A stretch of 64,000 nucleotides of DNA from Castor canadensis. Lineage: Eukaryota > Chordata > Mammalia > Rodentia > Castoridae. This document shows, one piece after another, positions 11,686-22,545 of this stretch (its first letter is position 1; each line of letters opens with the position of its first letter). The notes under the pieces were generated by a model, which had not been told where the DNA came from, did no database searches, and saw only the letters and a list, made by a program, of their open reading frames with translations. The DNA lies in assembly GCF_047511655.1 (NCBI RefSeq), contig NC_133399.1, forward strand, positions 1,987,333 to 2,051,332, in the 5' to 3' direction. Made by a program: the position numbers and the translations under genes.

Positions 11686-13600
11686 TTTGGTGATGCATGA
11701 TGTGACATTTCCTCTGAACCAAGGTCAGTATAGGTTGTGCCAAACTGGAAAAGGCTGCCTAGGAAGTGACTGTGATTACCCAGCACTCCGGGCACTCCGG
11801 TGGAGTCTACTTTCCAGGAGAGCCCCCCACCACGGTCTAGCTACTGTGGACCTCTCAGGATGACCCTCTGTCTCTCTCTGTCTGTCTGTCTCTCTCTGGT
11901 TAAGGAGGGTTTCTTCCTTGGGAATCTGAGGGAAATCTCCAAGCCCTATACAGCTGTAAGGCAGGAAACCTGAGGGAACTCAGGTGCTGGCTGCAGATTT
12001 ATACTGGACTGCCAACACTACCTGGGCAGATCCAGACTTCAGTGCACCAAGTGTTTTTTTTTTTTCCTCAAACTCTCTCTCTTTCAAGATCTGACCTGCT
12101 TAAAATGAGGTGCAAAAACAGATGGTAGAAAGGAAAGTTTCTCTTAAAGGTATAAAAGATGTTCTGGCCAGGGTACTCCTTGGTGTCACCAGAGGCTAGA
12201 GATGCAACTTCCTGACCTGACCTGAGGCTCCAAAGGCATCTAAGTGTCAGATCCCTCCATCCATGTCTGAGGTAAACAGACAACCAAATCTCTTATGCTT
12301 CCTTCATGGTTTCTGTGGCCCAAGAATGGAGGTCACACATTGCTTTCAGTGTTCCATTACTGCTGTTAGGCAGGATCCACCTGGACAGCTGTGGTTACCA
12401 ATAATCTCTCATGCACTGAGCCTGGAAACACTTTTCCCCAGTTCTCAGCCTCTCCTTCCTCTTTCCCAAGCAGTTCAGGATAAATGGCCTCCCCCTTTTG
12501 TTCTAAACAGCAGTGAGCTTCCTAGAGCGAGTTTGGAAAATACACATGTTCTGCTCCCTCCCTGCTCCTGCCTTTTCCTTTATCTCTGTCTGCCTTCCCT
12601 CCCTGGGCTTACTGGGACCCTGGCCTCTCATGGGAAAAACACACAAACAAACTTGTACCATGGTACCTTATAACTTTCTTAAGTTATTCCCATGACTAGT
12701 TTGTCAGGCTTCTCAGTCCAAGGCAACTTTAAATCAGCTGCTAGGCACTGGCGGGGGCAGAAGTACTTACAAAAAAAAACTATGGCTGCCACCCTCATGC
12801 CCTAACTCCGCCCCCTCAAGGGGAGAAAGGAAAACAAACAGGCACACTAATGCACGGCGATGCCAGCCCCTGGGCACAGCAGAAACACCTGCATAGTTAA
12901 AAAAAATAATCCATAGAGAGGGCCCAACATACACTCAAAGCCACCCGCCACACAAGGCAGGCACTGGGACCTGCTGCCACTCCTCCTAAAAGGGATGAGA
13001 GAAAAAATAAATGCAGGCAGGCATGCATACACAGGAAGGGGAAAAGGCGACGGGCCACAGGATGGGGTCGCTCATCCCAGGCATGGAAGGTGGCAGCAGC
13101 ATATTGCTCAAGCCCACTCCCAGCCCCACATTACACCTTGGGCCTGATTGACCCAGCCCTTTTAAGCTAATTGTTATCTCAAGGTTATAGTCTCAGAAAC
13201 AGCAAAATGGGCATTACTATGGTCTCTAAACTTCTCATTTAAAATTTCCTATGCTTTTGGCCTCAGCATAAAAACTTTCTTTCCCTCCAGACATTAGCAC
13301 TAGTCATCCCTTATGGTACTGTTATTGCTCCAGGATGTGCTCTAAATGCGCTTCTCTAACTTCACAGATGATATATTCCTTTGTTTAAATTGTAGGCTTT
13401 ATTAAAGAGACTGCCTGCTGTTAGTTAAAGGCAGGATTCTAGAGCTTTTCTCACTGTGTCGGTCAGGTGACCTAACCCAACCAGTTCACATTCCTCAATC
13501 CTGGTCCCAGATGTGGGGAAAGTCATGAGACAGTGTCACCTGGTTTCATTAGTGAGGTCATTCCCAGTCAGGATGCTGATGAAAAGGGATGGAACCTGCC
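11686..13600 (+). other. Proviral leader, no readable genes
   Basis: Follows the 5' LTR directly. It contains a TCTG/TCTC simple repeat at 11,866-11,898 but no clear coding similarity before the matrix-like piece of gag. The length of about 1.9 kb is more than a usual leader, so insertions are likely; the part at 12.1-13.1 kb could be foreign to the virus. Confidence 0.45.
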
Positions 13601-13689
13601 CATTTCAGTCTTCTGACCTCAGCATCCAAGCAGTCCTTGCTGGACTGTCTACTGAAACATTGGAAGGACCTTGACCCTATTCTTAAAAA

Positions 13690-14990
13690 AACAAACAAAC
13701 AAAAAAAACTCCCAAAACCCCCCTCATCTTTCTTTGTACAGAGGCTTGGCCTCAGTATCCCTTCACAGGGTTCCTTAAATTACAATACGATACTCCAATT
13801 AGATCGTTTCTGTAAAAGGGAAAAAAAGTGCATCAAGGTACCCTACATACAACTCCTTCATCTCTGAGACCACCCAGAATGGCTCCACAATCGATATTTA
13901 GATATTCAAACACAGGCCATTCTTTGTAAGCCACAGGATAAACATGGGGAAGGAGTACCAGAAAAGCCCCTTATGAATGACAAGGCCACAACCCCTACTG
14001 CTCCATCCTCTGCCCTACCTGCTAAGCCACCCCAATACTCAGAACCTCCTAATGGGTGCTTCCCCCTTCAATAGGGAATGGTAGGAAGAGGGTGAATCAA
14101 TGTCTCCTTCCAGCTATCAGATCATAGGGAGATTAAAAAGGGTCTGGGCAACTATACTGATGCCCCAGGCCAATACAGCCATGCCTTTATCTCTGTGATC
14201 CAAACCTTTGAATTGGCATGGAAGGATATTATGCTTCTACTAGACCAAACTCTTTCCTCATTAGACGAACAACGGGTTCTGGCCCAAGTCACTCAGGTTG
14301 GAAATGATTACCATTTACAGTGGGCCCCAATACCTGTGGTGCCTGAAAATGAGGAGATAAATGTGCCCATACCCACAGGGGCACAAGCAGAACAAAATGA
14401 TGAGTGACGTCAATGCCACTTCATCCATCTGGTAATAGAAGGGCTAAAAAGAGCCAAAGTCAAACTTCTAAACTATTCCCAGGTGACTATAGTACAACAA
14501 GGCCTTGAAGAAAATGCCCTTACCATTCTACAGTGTCTTAAAGATGCTATCATAAAGCATACCACAGTGGACCCAGAATCACGGGTGGGAAAGGTTCTCA
14601 AAGATGAATTAATAGCACAGTCAGCCCCAGATATTCATAAAAAACAAAGTCTGTGGCTGAAGGAGAGAAATCATTGGACCAGTTAATGCATCTAGCCATG
14701 TCTGTATACTATAACTGGGACATTACTTTAAAAAAAAAAAAAGACAAGAAACACCATGATCTCATTGCCGCTCTCAGAGAGGGCCCAACCTGACTGGGGC
14801 TTGCATCCTGAGTTTGCTACCATTGTGGACAGGAGGAGCACTTCCGCAGAGAATGCACAAAAGGGGGACAACCCGGGAGACAGCCCGCCCCCTTCCAGAA
14901 CCCTGCCCTCTCTGCAAGGGTAACCACTGGAGGTCTAAATGCCCCATCTCCAGATGGAAGGTGTGGTGCCACCTCCTATGGATTGATGGG
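13690..14990 (+). pseudogene. gag: gag remnant (matrix end, late domain, capsid, nucleocapsid)
   Basis: Gag builds the viral core. In order one can read a matrix-end-like segment with LDRFCKREKK (to 13,866), a proline-rich stretch with the late-domain motif PPQY at 14,027-14,038, the capsid segment FELAWKDIMLLLDQTL (from 14,207), a second capsid piece with VQQGLEENA and IAQSAPDI (14,483-14,686), and a CCHC zinc knuckle C-X2-C-X4-H-X4-C at 14,815-14,856. A second cysteine cluster, CPLCKGNHWRSKC, lies in another frame with only three residues before the histidine. Stops at 14,405 and 14,684 and at least two frame shifts break the gene. Confidence 0.87.
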
Positions 14991-15004
14991 TCCTGGGCCC
15001 TCCT

Positions 15005-15322
15005 ATGCAGGCTCCACTTAACATCGATGTTGAAGAGCCTTGGGTAGCCATAATGGTAGAGAAGGGGAAGGTCATTTTCCTGCTAGACAGTGGAGCCTGT
15101 TTCTCTGTCTTACCTTTCTCTCCCAGTCCCCAGTCCAATGACAAGGTTATTGTTCAGGGCATATCTGGCAGGCCCCTAGAATGCTATTTTACCTGGCCTC
15201 TGGCCTGCTCTTGGGGAGACCTCTTCTTCTGTCATACTTTCCTCATAGTTACTGAATCTCCAGTGCTCCTGCTGGGACAGGATATCTCAACTAAAAGCTC
15301 AAATTTTCCTCCCCCCAGGTGA
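15005..15322 (+). pseudogene. pro: pro remnant, retroviral aspartic protease
   Basis: The frame carries the retropepsin active-site block as LLDSGACFS, a flap-like GISG segment, and the closing LLLGQDI block. The catalytic triplet is DSG; retroviral proteases usually have DTG, although DSG also occurs in aspartic proteases. It follows the nucleocapsid piece in a different frame, so it could be made only by fusion through a frame shift that is no longer readable. A nonfunctional remnant. Confidence 0.85.
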
Positions 15323-15339
15323 CTGTCTCTGCTGCTCCC

Positions 15340-15739
15340 TCCTTCAGGACCAAATAGATCCCACAGGGTGGACTGATGGGATAGCTATAGGGCAAGCTAA
15401 AACATCCCTCCCTATTCAAATAAAACTCAAAACTCCCTCACAGTTTCCACACCAAAAACAGTATCCCCTCAAGTCTGAGGGAAGACAAGGCCTCTTACCT
15501 ATCATAAATTCCTTTATAAAACAAGGGCTGCTAATTAGTTGCTCCAGCCCCTATAATACTCCTTTCTGTCCACAAGGGGCCAAACAATTGGAGATTGGTT
15601 CAAGACCTCTGGCTCATTAATGTAACAGTCATTCCCCTCCACCCAATTGTTCCCAATCACTACTCTGTTAGCTCAAATAACCTCAGCAGCCCAATATTAC
15701 TCTGTACTAGATTTAAAGGATGCTTTCTTTTGTGTTCCT
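15340..15739 (+). pseudogene. pol: pol remnant, N-terminal part of reverse transcriptase
   Basis: Reads as the start of a gamma-type reverse transcriptase: KQYPLKSEGRQGLLPII, then IKQGLLISCSSPYNTP, and YSVLDLKDAFFCVP at the end, which includes the first catalytic aspartate in the conserved LDLKDAFF block. A frame shift and stops lie around 15,590-15,720. The frame stops being polymerase exactly after the CCT codon at 15,737-15,739, where the AT-rich segment starts. Confidence 0.85.
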
Positions 15740-16980
15740 AAATCTTAAGTTTTCAATGTCCAAGAGTGCACTCAAAATTAATGTAATTGTTTTGTGTTTC
15801 ATTGTGTAAGTTTTGTGTATGTGTATGATATGATTAATTTATTAGAGACAAAAATCTAATAGCTATGATATCAGTCTTATTAAAAATTAAGACTGACTCA
15901 AAACACTATTCCTAAAATTGACTCTTCAGCTATCAATCTACTCAAAAAGAGTCCTAAAAGAATGAAATGGGACACTCCTCAATCTGCCCCTAAAAGTTTT
16001 TTTTAAGAAAAGTAACTACTAATGAATGTACTTGTGGCCACTTATTGTTAATTCTTACATGGTCTTGAGTTCTTAAATCTATGCATGCTTAAACTGACAT
16101 TTATGGCATGCCTAATTTAAAACTTTCTACATATGTACATATGTAGACATCTTTAGGATGATTATTATAAAATTAATGTAAAGAAATGCAAGGCTTCTGT
16201 TCTATCCCCCACCTCTTCTGCTGCCACTTTTAAGAAAAATCAATTTTTTAAAAAGTTACATCAATCAGTTCTAACTAAATTATAGGCATTATTTTATGGA
16301 CAGTAACTTTAGTCTCTTTCATTTCATCATAAGTAATTTAATTTAAGTTCTATAATTAGATCTATTAACAATTGGTGTAAATTTAGAATTCTTATAAAAG
16401 TTATTTTAAAATATAAGTTACAAAATAAATGAGTAGAAAGACTATAGGTAGATGTTGAGTGTATTTTTTTGGGGGGGGATGTTTAAAGGAAATAACAAAT
16501 GCTTTTTAATGAGAAAGGATTTTGTAAAATGTTTCTCTTAAACATTGTTCCAAATATGGAGAGGAGGGATAAGGACAAACGATTAAAGGGTTGAGAATAG
16601 TATATAAAGGTTCTGGGTAAATCTTTAAAATGTATAATAAAAGCTTCAGTGTGTAATAAAGTTAAAATTGACTATAAGAGTTGCCCAAAAGATTTTTTAG
16701 GGTCATGTCAAGCTCTGAGTAACATCTGCAAAAACCTGTTATAGGGAAAGATTTTATCAAAGAAATTACTTGTGTTTTCTATTAGTCTTGTCAAGCTTTA
16801 AGTACTACTAAGTCAGAGTTCATTTATGTATTTCCTCATTTGTCTTAAATGACCACCTTATAACTGTGTTGTGTCTATACTTTATCTAAATATGGTACAA
16901 ATGTTTAAAAAGTTAAAAATGTCAATTTATGTAAAATGATGAGCTAAAGCTCTCTTTTATCCAAAAATGTTACATTTAAC
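15740..16980 (+). repeat. 1.24-kb AT-rich segment splitting reverse transcriptase (copy 1)
   Basis: Polymerase sequence ends with codon CCT at 15,739 and resumes with CTG (LHPDSQ) at 16,981, which are adjacent residues in related polymerases. The segment is AT-rich and noncoding. It matches 23,429-24,670 along most of its length, for example 'aattaatgtaattgttttgtg', 'cccccacctcttctgctgcc' and 'tctcttttatccaa'. It lacks TG...CA LTR ends, GT-AG intron ends and a poly(A) tail, so its class is unknown. Confidence 0.75.
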
Positions 16981-17800
16981 CTGCATCCTGACAGTCAGCT
17001 CCTGTTTGACTTCGAAGATCCCACAAGCCCTTCACAGCAACTAACTTGGACAGTTGTGCCACAAGGGTTTAGGGACAGCCCCCATCCTTTTTGGACAGGC
17101 CCTAACCAAAGACTTATTAGATTGGCACCACCCAGAGGCCACCCTTCTTCAATATGTTGATGACCTACTTCTGTGCAGAGCCACAGAGCCCCTTATCTGC
17201 AGGGCAACTGAGTCCCTTTTGAAAAGGCTTAATTATGCCTCCCAGAGGTCACCTACCATGGCGTGGTCTTAAAGGGACAGACTCGCTCCCTGAGTCATGA
17301 ATGAATCGACCCAATCCTCCATTTTCCACTTCCCCAGACCATAAAGCAGCTTAGAGCTTTCTTGGGAGTTACAGGATCTTGCAGGATCTGAATCCCTAAA
17401 TATGCAGCCCTTGCAAGGCCCCTATACCAGCTCCTAAAAGATGCTCAGCAAGGCTCTCAGTCCCCTTTAGAATGGGATCCTGAAAACACAAAGGCTTCTC
17501 AGGCCCTCAAACTGTCACTCCAAACTGCCCTGGCATTGAGCTTGCCTAACCAAGACTGTTTTCAACTGTATGTCTATAAAAAGGGGGGAGAGCCTTAGGA
17601 GTACTGACCCAGTCTGAGAGCCAATTCTACAGCCAGCTAAGCAAAGAAGTAGACACTGTGTCTAAAAGGTGGCCTGGGTGCCTAAGGGCCCTGGCAGCAA
17701 CCTGCCTCTTGATCCCAGAGGCCCAAAAATTAACTCTTGGATGGCCCTTAACCATATATACGCCACATGATCTAGGGGTCTTCTAGCAGCTAAAGCAGGA
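16981..17800 (+). pseudogene. pol: pol remnant, reverse transcriptase palm and connection
   Basis: Resumes with LHPDSQLLFDFE, then LTWTVVPQGF and the catalytic YVDD at 17,153-17,164. The connection part holds 'QALKLSLQTALALSLPNQD'-like sequence near 17,510. A frame shift lies near 17,080 and several stops follow. The active-site aspartates are still encoded, but no frame spans the domain. Confidence 0.85.
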
Positions 17801-18440
17801 CTATGGTTATCAGACAACAGGCTACTTAAGTATCAATCCCAATTGTTAGACTGTCCAGATGTGAGCCTTTGGGTGTGCTGTGCCTTAAATCTGGCATCGC
17901 TCCTCCCAACTGAGGGGGAGCCACTCATGCATTCCTGTGAAGAAGTACTAGCCATATGTTATTCAGTTAGGCCCGACCTCCTTGACCAGCCACTCCTGGA
18001 CCCTGACCTTGTCTTCATGGACAGAAGTTCATTCCTCTGGGAGGGAAATAGATGAGCAGGGGTGGCTGTGGTCTCTCTCACTGAAACCCTATGGGCTGAA
18101 CCTCTGCCTCCTTCCACTAGTGCCCAACTGGCTGAGCTGATGGTTCTCACTAAGGCATTACAACAATCTGAGGGAAAAACTGCCAACATCTATACAGAGT
18201 CTAAATATGCTCTCCTGATCCTGCATGCTCATGCTGCCCTTTGGAAAGAGCAAGGATTGTTAACTAATGAAGGATCTCCTATCAAACATTCCAAGGAAAT
18301 GTTCCACCTCTTAAAAAGCAGCTTTACTTCCAAAACAAATAGCAGTAATTCACTGCCCTGGACATCAGAGGTCAGAGGATCAGGTTGCTAAGGGAAACCA
18401 GAGAGCTGATATGGCAGCAAAGGAGGCCACTAGGAGACCT
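17800..18440 (+). pseudogene. pol: pol remnant, RNase H domain
   Basis: RNase H degrades the RNA strand of the RNA-DNA hybrid. The remnant shows the block FMDRSSF (the usual YTDGSSF), AELMVLTKAL with the catalytic glutamate, NIYTESKYA where families have an aspartate instead of this glutamate, and GNQRADMAAKEA with the last aspartate. A TGA at 18,053-18,055 and later frame shifts break it. Confidence 0.8.
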
Positions 18441-18499
18441 TGTGTTCAGGCCCCTGTCTTGTGGGAACAATCCCTCCTCCCTTCTGAATGCCTCTTGTA

Positions 18500-19653
18500 C
18501 TCACCTGTCAAAGATTCACAGGTCTCAGAGAGAGGTTAAGGCTTAGATCATAGAGGATGGTGGATAACTCCTGAGGGCAAATTATTTCTCTCACAGAGTA
18601 GTCAATGGAAGGTCCTAAAAACCCTACATCAGACCTATCACTTGGGGGTCCATAAGACACTGTCTTTGGCAGGGAGACTATTTGAGGGAATAAAACTCGG
18701 AGATGCTCTCCAGGATATGATTAGAGGATGTGAAATCTGTCAGTGTAACAACCCTCATACACTGCTCTGCCTATCCCTGGAACTCAGAGGCAGGGGACAT
18801 ATCCAGGGAGGACTGGCAGCTTGACTTCACCCTCCTACCAGGGGTCCCAACCTTTAGATTTTTCCTGGTTCTGGTGTATACTTTACTGGATGGGTTGAAG
18901 CAGTCCCCTGCTCCTCTGAAAAGGCCTGAGAAGTAATTTAGGTGCTAATTAGTGAGATTAACCCTAGATTCTGACTCCCTCAGACTCTCCAAAGTGAAAA
19001 TGGGCTGCCCTTCCAAGCCAAAGTCACTCAAGGAGTCTCTAAGGCTTTGGGAGTCAAATATCATCTCCACTGTGCCTGGAGACCCCAATCCTCAGGGAAG
19101 CTTGAGCAAGCCAATGGATTACTCAAGAGACACCTGTCTAAGTTGGCTCAGAAAACTCACCTTCCCTGGCAAAACTTACTACCTCTAGCCTTAATCCAAC
19201 TCAGAAACCTCCCAAATAAAATGGGCCTTACTCCCTTTGAGGCCTTGTATGGAAGACTCTTTCCCCAAAAAGATTTCATTTTAGACCCTGAAGTAACAAA
19301 CCTGGTCTCTCATATCACACACCTAGCCAGGTTTCAGCAGGTTCTCTCTGAAGTAGGGAGGGAGGAGACTCAAGGCCTCTGCCCAGCTGCCTGTGGTCCT
19401 TATCAAACTTCCCCATAACTTCCAAGGTCTCTCTGAGCCCCCTTGGGAAGGGCCACACCTGGTCTTGTTATCTACCCCCACAGGAATTCAGGTTGCTGGG
19501 TTAGACTTCTGGATTCATATCTCCCGAGCCAAACGCTGGACACCAGAGCCTGATGCACTCACCCCGGAGCCACACCCTGCTCCACCAGCCTGCTCCTGTG
19601 AGCCAGTGGAAGACCTCAAATATCTTTTCAAAAGAATCACCTCGAACTCGTAA
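18500..19653 (+). pseudogene. pol: pol remnant, integrase
   Basis: Integrase joins viral DNA to the host genome. The N-terminal zinc site is visible as HQTYHLGVH and CEIC (about 18,626-18,760). In the catalytic core, the first aspartate is in WQLDFT (18,823-18,825). The second position reads SENG with GAA at 18,996-18,998 where the family has SDNG. The glutamate is kept in SGKLEQANG (19,104-19,106). The C-terminal part has PFEALYGR and WEGPHLVLLSTPTGIQV (from 19,441). Stops and frame shifts occur between these blocks. Confidence 0.87.
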
Positions 19654-19899
19654 ACTATGCCTTCACTTCATCCCTTTTCATGGGCTGTTTTTATTCTTGT
19701 CCCTTTCCTTCTGAGTGTTGGCTTGTGGGCAACTTTTGCCCCTGAATGGGTATGGCCCCAAGGAGTAGCCTTGAGTGATGGGCATCTCATCCTGTGTACC
19801 CTGCTCTTTGTGCTCTCCTTCCTCTTATAGTCTGTGCTCTGGCTGCGGGTCCCCCTCCCTGCCCTCATGACTGCAGTTACTATAATGATGCACCGGTTG

Positions 19900-21300
19900 T
19901 TCCTACAGCAACCTTCACTGTTTAAAAGATGACAGGCATTAGGCACAGGTTTTGCTGGCATGTATGGTTCCACCAAATGCCTAGGAAGAGCAGGCCAATG
20001 GGTTTGTTGGGCACAGGAGGGACAGAGAAAAAAAATCAAAAACCAAAGAAAGTATAAAAACAAAAGTTGAAATACTTACTGACATGTCACAGTAAACTAT
20101 GTGTGGCAGAGACATCCACTTCTCACTCCCCCTCCCAGAAAAAATTACAACCCCCACAGCCTCAGCCACACATGGATCTAAATTCCCAGCTGTTCAGGTT
20201 ACTCAACTCTGCCCATCATCTTTTAAACTCTACAAACCCCTCTTTAGCTGAGGATTGTTGGCTTTGTCTCTCTCCAAGCCTTCCGCAGGTATTGGCAACC
20301 CCATGGACTCACTTGAGGTCTCACTAGGTAATAAACTAAACCCTCCCTTAACAAAAGCTAATATTACCCATATAAAAGTATCCCTTCCTTCCCCTCAGTG
20401 CCTCCAAAGCTGTATTACAGGGGTCAATTACACTGGAGAAAATTTCCAAAAACTTTTGCATCAATATCACGCAGTCAACAAATAATGCTGTGTTTATTTT
20501 CTCCTGGAACTTATTTTGTTTGTGGAATTGCAGCCTACACTTGCCTACCTCCTGGCTGGAAGGGAACCTGTACTAAGGCTCTCTTAACCCCACAGCTGAT
20601 ACTGTCCTTGGTAACCAATCCCTTCCTATTCCTCTAGAGGCATACACTCAGTCAAAAAGAGCAATCCAAATCATTCCCCTACTGATAGCTATGGGGATCA
20701 CAGCTGGAATACGTACTGGCACTGGGGGCATTTCTTTGTTAATCTATATCAAAAGCTGTCAACAGAATTTAATAATGACATAGAACAGGTCACTCAGTCC
20801 ATAGAGGCTTTACAAAACCAGGTAGATTCACTTGTGTCAATAGTGCTCCAAAACAGGCATGCACTTGACCTATTAACTGTTGAAAAGGGTGGAATGTGCT
20901 TTTTCCTAAATGAGGAATGTTGCTTTTATGCTACCAAATCTGGGGTGGTCAGAGACATGGCCCGACAGTTAAAAGGACGTGTTACAAGAAAGGAGACAAG
21001 AACTACCCAATTCATGGTCCTTTTGGGACAACATGTGGAGCTGGTCTCCTTGGGCACTACCCCTGGCTGGTCCTTTTTTTATGCGCCTTCTGATACTCGT
21101 ATTTGGCCTTGTATAATAAGATTAATATCTCAACAGGTCCAGCAGATCAAACTCCAGCTTTTAGTCAAGGAGTACTCACCTCTGCCTGTACATGAGCCCT
21201 CCAACCTATTCTATCAGGGGCCCCTAGAGACTACATCGGTCAATCCAAGAGAAGTTCCACCTTCCCCACACCCCATCTCTCCAACAGCAGTTGGTTGCTT
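19900..21300 (+). pseudogene. env: env remnant (surface and transmembrane subunits)
   Basis: The surface subunit retains the gamma-type CWLC motif at 20,256-20,267 within an AEDCWLCLSP context. A hydrophobic segment at about 20,680-20,750 corresponds to the fusion-peptide region. The transmembrane subunit has an open stretch of 167 codons (20,834-21,337) holding the LQNR...LDLL block and the CX6CC motif at 20,897-20,923. Stops lie on both sides (for example at about 20,480, 20,634 and 20,780), so no envelope protein can be made. The membrane anchor is not cleanly readable. Confidence 0.85.
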
Positions 21301-21303
21301 GTC

Positions 21304-21316
21304 TCAGAGGGGGAAC
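21304..21316 (+). promoter_or_regulatory. Polypurine tract before the 3' LTR
   Basis: The purine-rich 'cagagggggaac' stands immediately before the TG of the 3' LTR, the usual place for the plus-strand DNA primer of a retrovirus. Confidence 0.8.
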
Positions 21317-21317
21317 T

Positions 21318-21805
21318 TGTTGGGTCTGGATACCTAAGGCAGATGAGTAAGTAGCCCATTCCCCACAGACAGCCCCATGAGCTCTGCACCCTGAGGAGGA
21401 GATACAGGGTCCCACAAATCTGCCACAGGGCTGATAAACAAAATGCTGTCAAGGTTGTTCCCCACCCCACCTCAATAAGAGGCAAACAGACCAGCTCATC
21501 TTAGAGAGCCCACAGGCAAATACATGGCCAATAAAAAGAAAAAAAAAAAAAACCCACCTAACTGATACCCTAACCCAGAGTTAAAGCATCCATAAAAAGC
21601 CCTGGCCTTCACCTGAGCAGGGAGTTACCAGCTTCTGGTCTCCACTACACTTCTCTAGGTGTAGGCTTTCCTTTCTCTCTAATAAATCCTACTTTATATG
21701 CTGGCTTTGCTTCATCATTCAGCCACCTCATGAGCCAGTTCCCTAGATTGTGAAGGCAAGGACCCTTGATCCCAGGCCACAACACCTCGACACTGGCAGG
21801 TAACA
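21318..21805 (+). repeat. 3' LTR of the provirus
   Basis: Pairs with 11,172-11,685. It has a TATA-like CATAAAAA at 21,591 and AATAAA at 21,681-21,686. A gag-like piece follows it within 200 bases, so it may also have served as the 5' LTR of a second provirus. Confidence 0.9.
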
Positions 21806-21975
21806 TTACCAAGTAGGGCCATGCAAGGACCTACCCACCACCTCTCAATCTCAGTCTATGTCCCACAGGAATTGTCCCAGTATTGGACATTAAGTCCCAT
21901 GGAAATTGTCTCAATTTGGATCCTTGGACCCACTGGAACTATCTTGATTTCTGACCCTCTATTTCCAATCCACAA

Positions 21976-22545
21976 AATGGCTCAAAATCATCCAAGGCCC
22001 TAAGGGGCCGTCCACTGGCATGTCTCATTCAAAGCCTTCAGGCTCTGGAGTTCACAAAGAGCATTAAACCCAAATGGCTAATTTTATATTGTAAGATGAT
22101 TTGTTCCCTATATAACTTAGACAATAATAACCATTGGCCCAAACAGGCCACTGTCTATTTCCAAATTCATCACAATCTCACAAACTTCAAATGATGTGGG
22201 ACATGGTCTGAGGTTTCCCTATATCCAGTTCTGTTCATCTATGCTCCAGTGTCTCCCTTTCTCTGTTCTTAACAAAAATCCTCCCACCTCCCCGTTTTTC
22301 TGTCTTCCATTGAAAACCGCCTTCTCTGACTTTCGCACATCCTTACGTCATCCTTTCCTCTTTCCTCATCTCACAAGATTAAAAAAAGTGTTTAACTTTG
22401 AAACTCTCCTCTCTAAATCTTTCTCAGCCATGATGGAGATTAATTTTATCTCCACCCCTCCCACTCTACAGCCTCCTCCTGTGTCTTTTCCCAGACTGGC
22501 CATCTGTGTGAGGACAACAGAAAGAAATGCCAAGGAGAAATAGAA
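21976..22545 (+). pseudogene. gag: Second gag remnant, matrix and proline-rich part
   Basis: In one frame from 21,982 one can read GSKSSKALRGRPLACL, then IKPKWLILYC, YNLDNNNHWPKQATV and, after a TGA at 22,192, WSEVSLYPVLF. This is the layout of a gamma-type matrix protein (conserved leucine-rich start, LDNG.WP and W.EVPYV blocks). A proline-rich stretch (PTLQPPPVSFP) follows up to about 22,500. No capsid follows. Its position directly after an LTR suggests a second, truncated provirus. Confidence 0.72.

Larger units (their letters stand above)
11172..21805 (+). mobile_element. Class I (gamma-like) endogenous retrovirus, defective provirus
   Basis: Paired LTRs flank remnants of gag, pro, pol and env in the standard retroviral order. 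Gamma-type marks are the capsid segment around FELAWKDIMLLLDQ, a CCHC nucleocapsid finger, YVDD in the polymerase, the env CWLC motif and a CX6CC motif in the transmembrane subunit. Every gene is interrupted by stops and frame shifts and a 1.24-kb segment splits the polymerase, so nothing here can make virus. The LTR pair has diverged by many substitutions and indels, which means an old insertion. No matching target-site duplication is visible next to the LTR ends. Confidence 0.9.

Noticed and set aside
12263-12673. Plus-strand open frame of 136 codons in the proviral leader
   Set aside because: No gag or other viral motif and a low-complexity composition.
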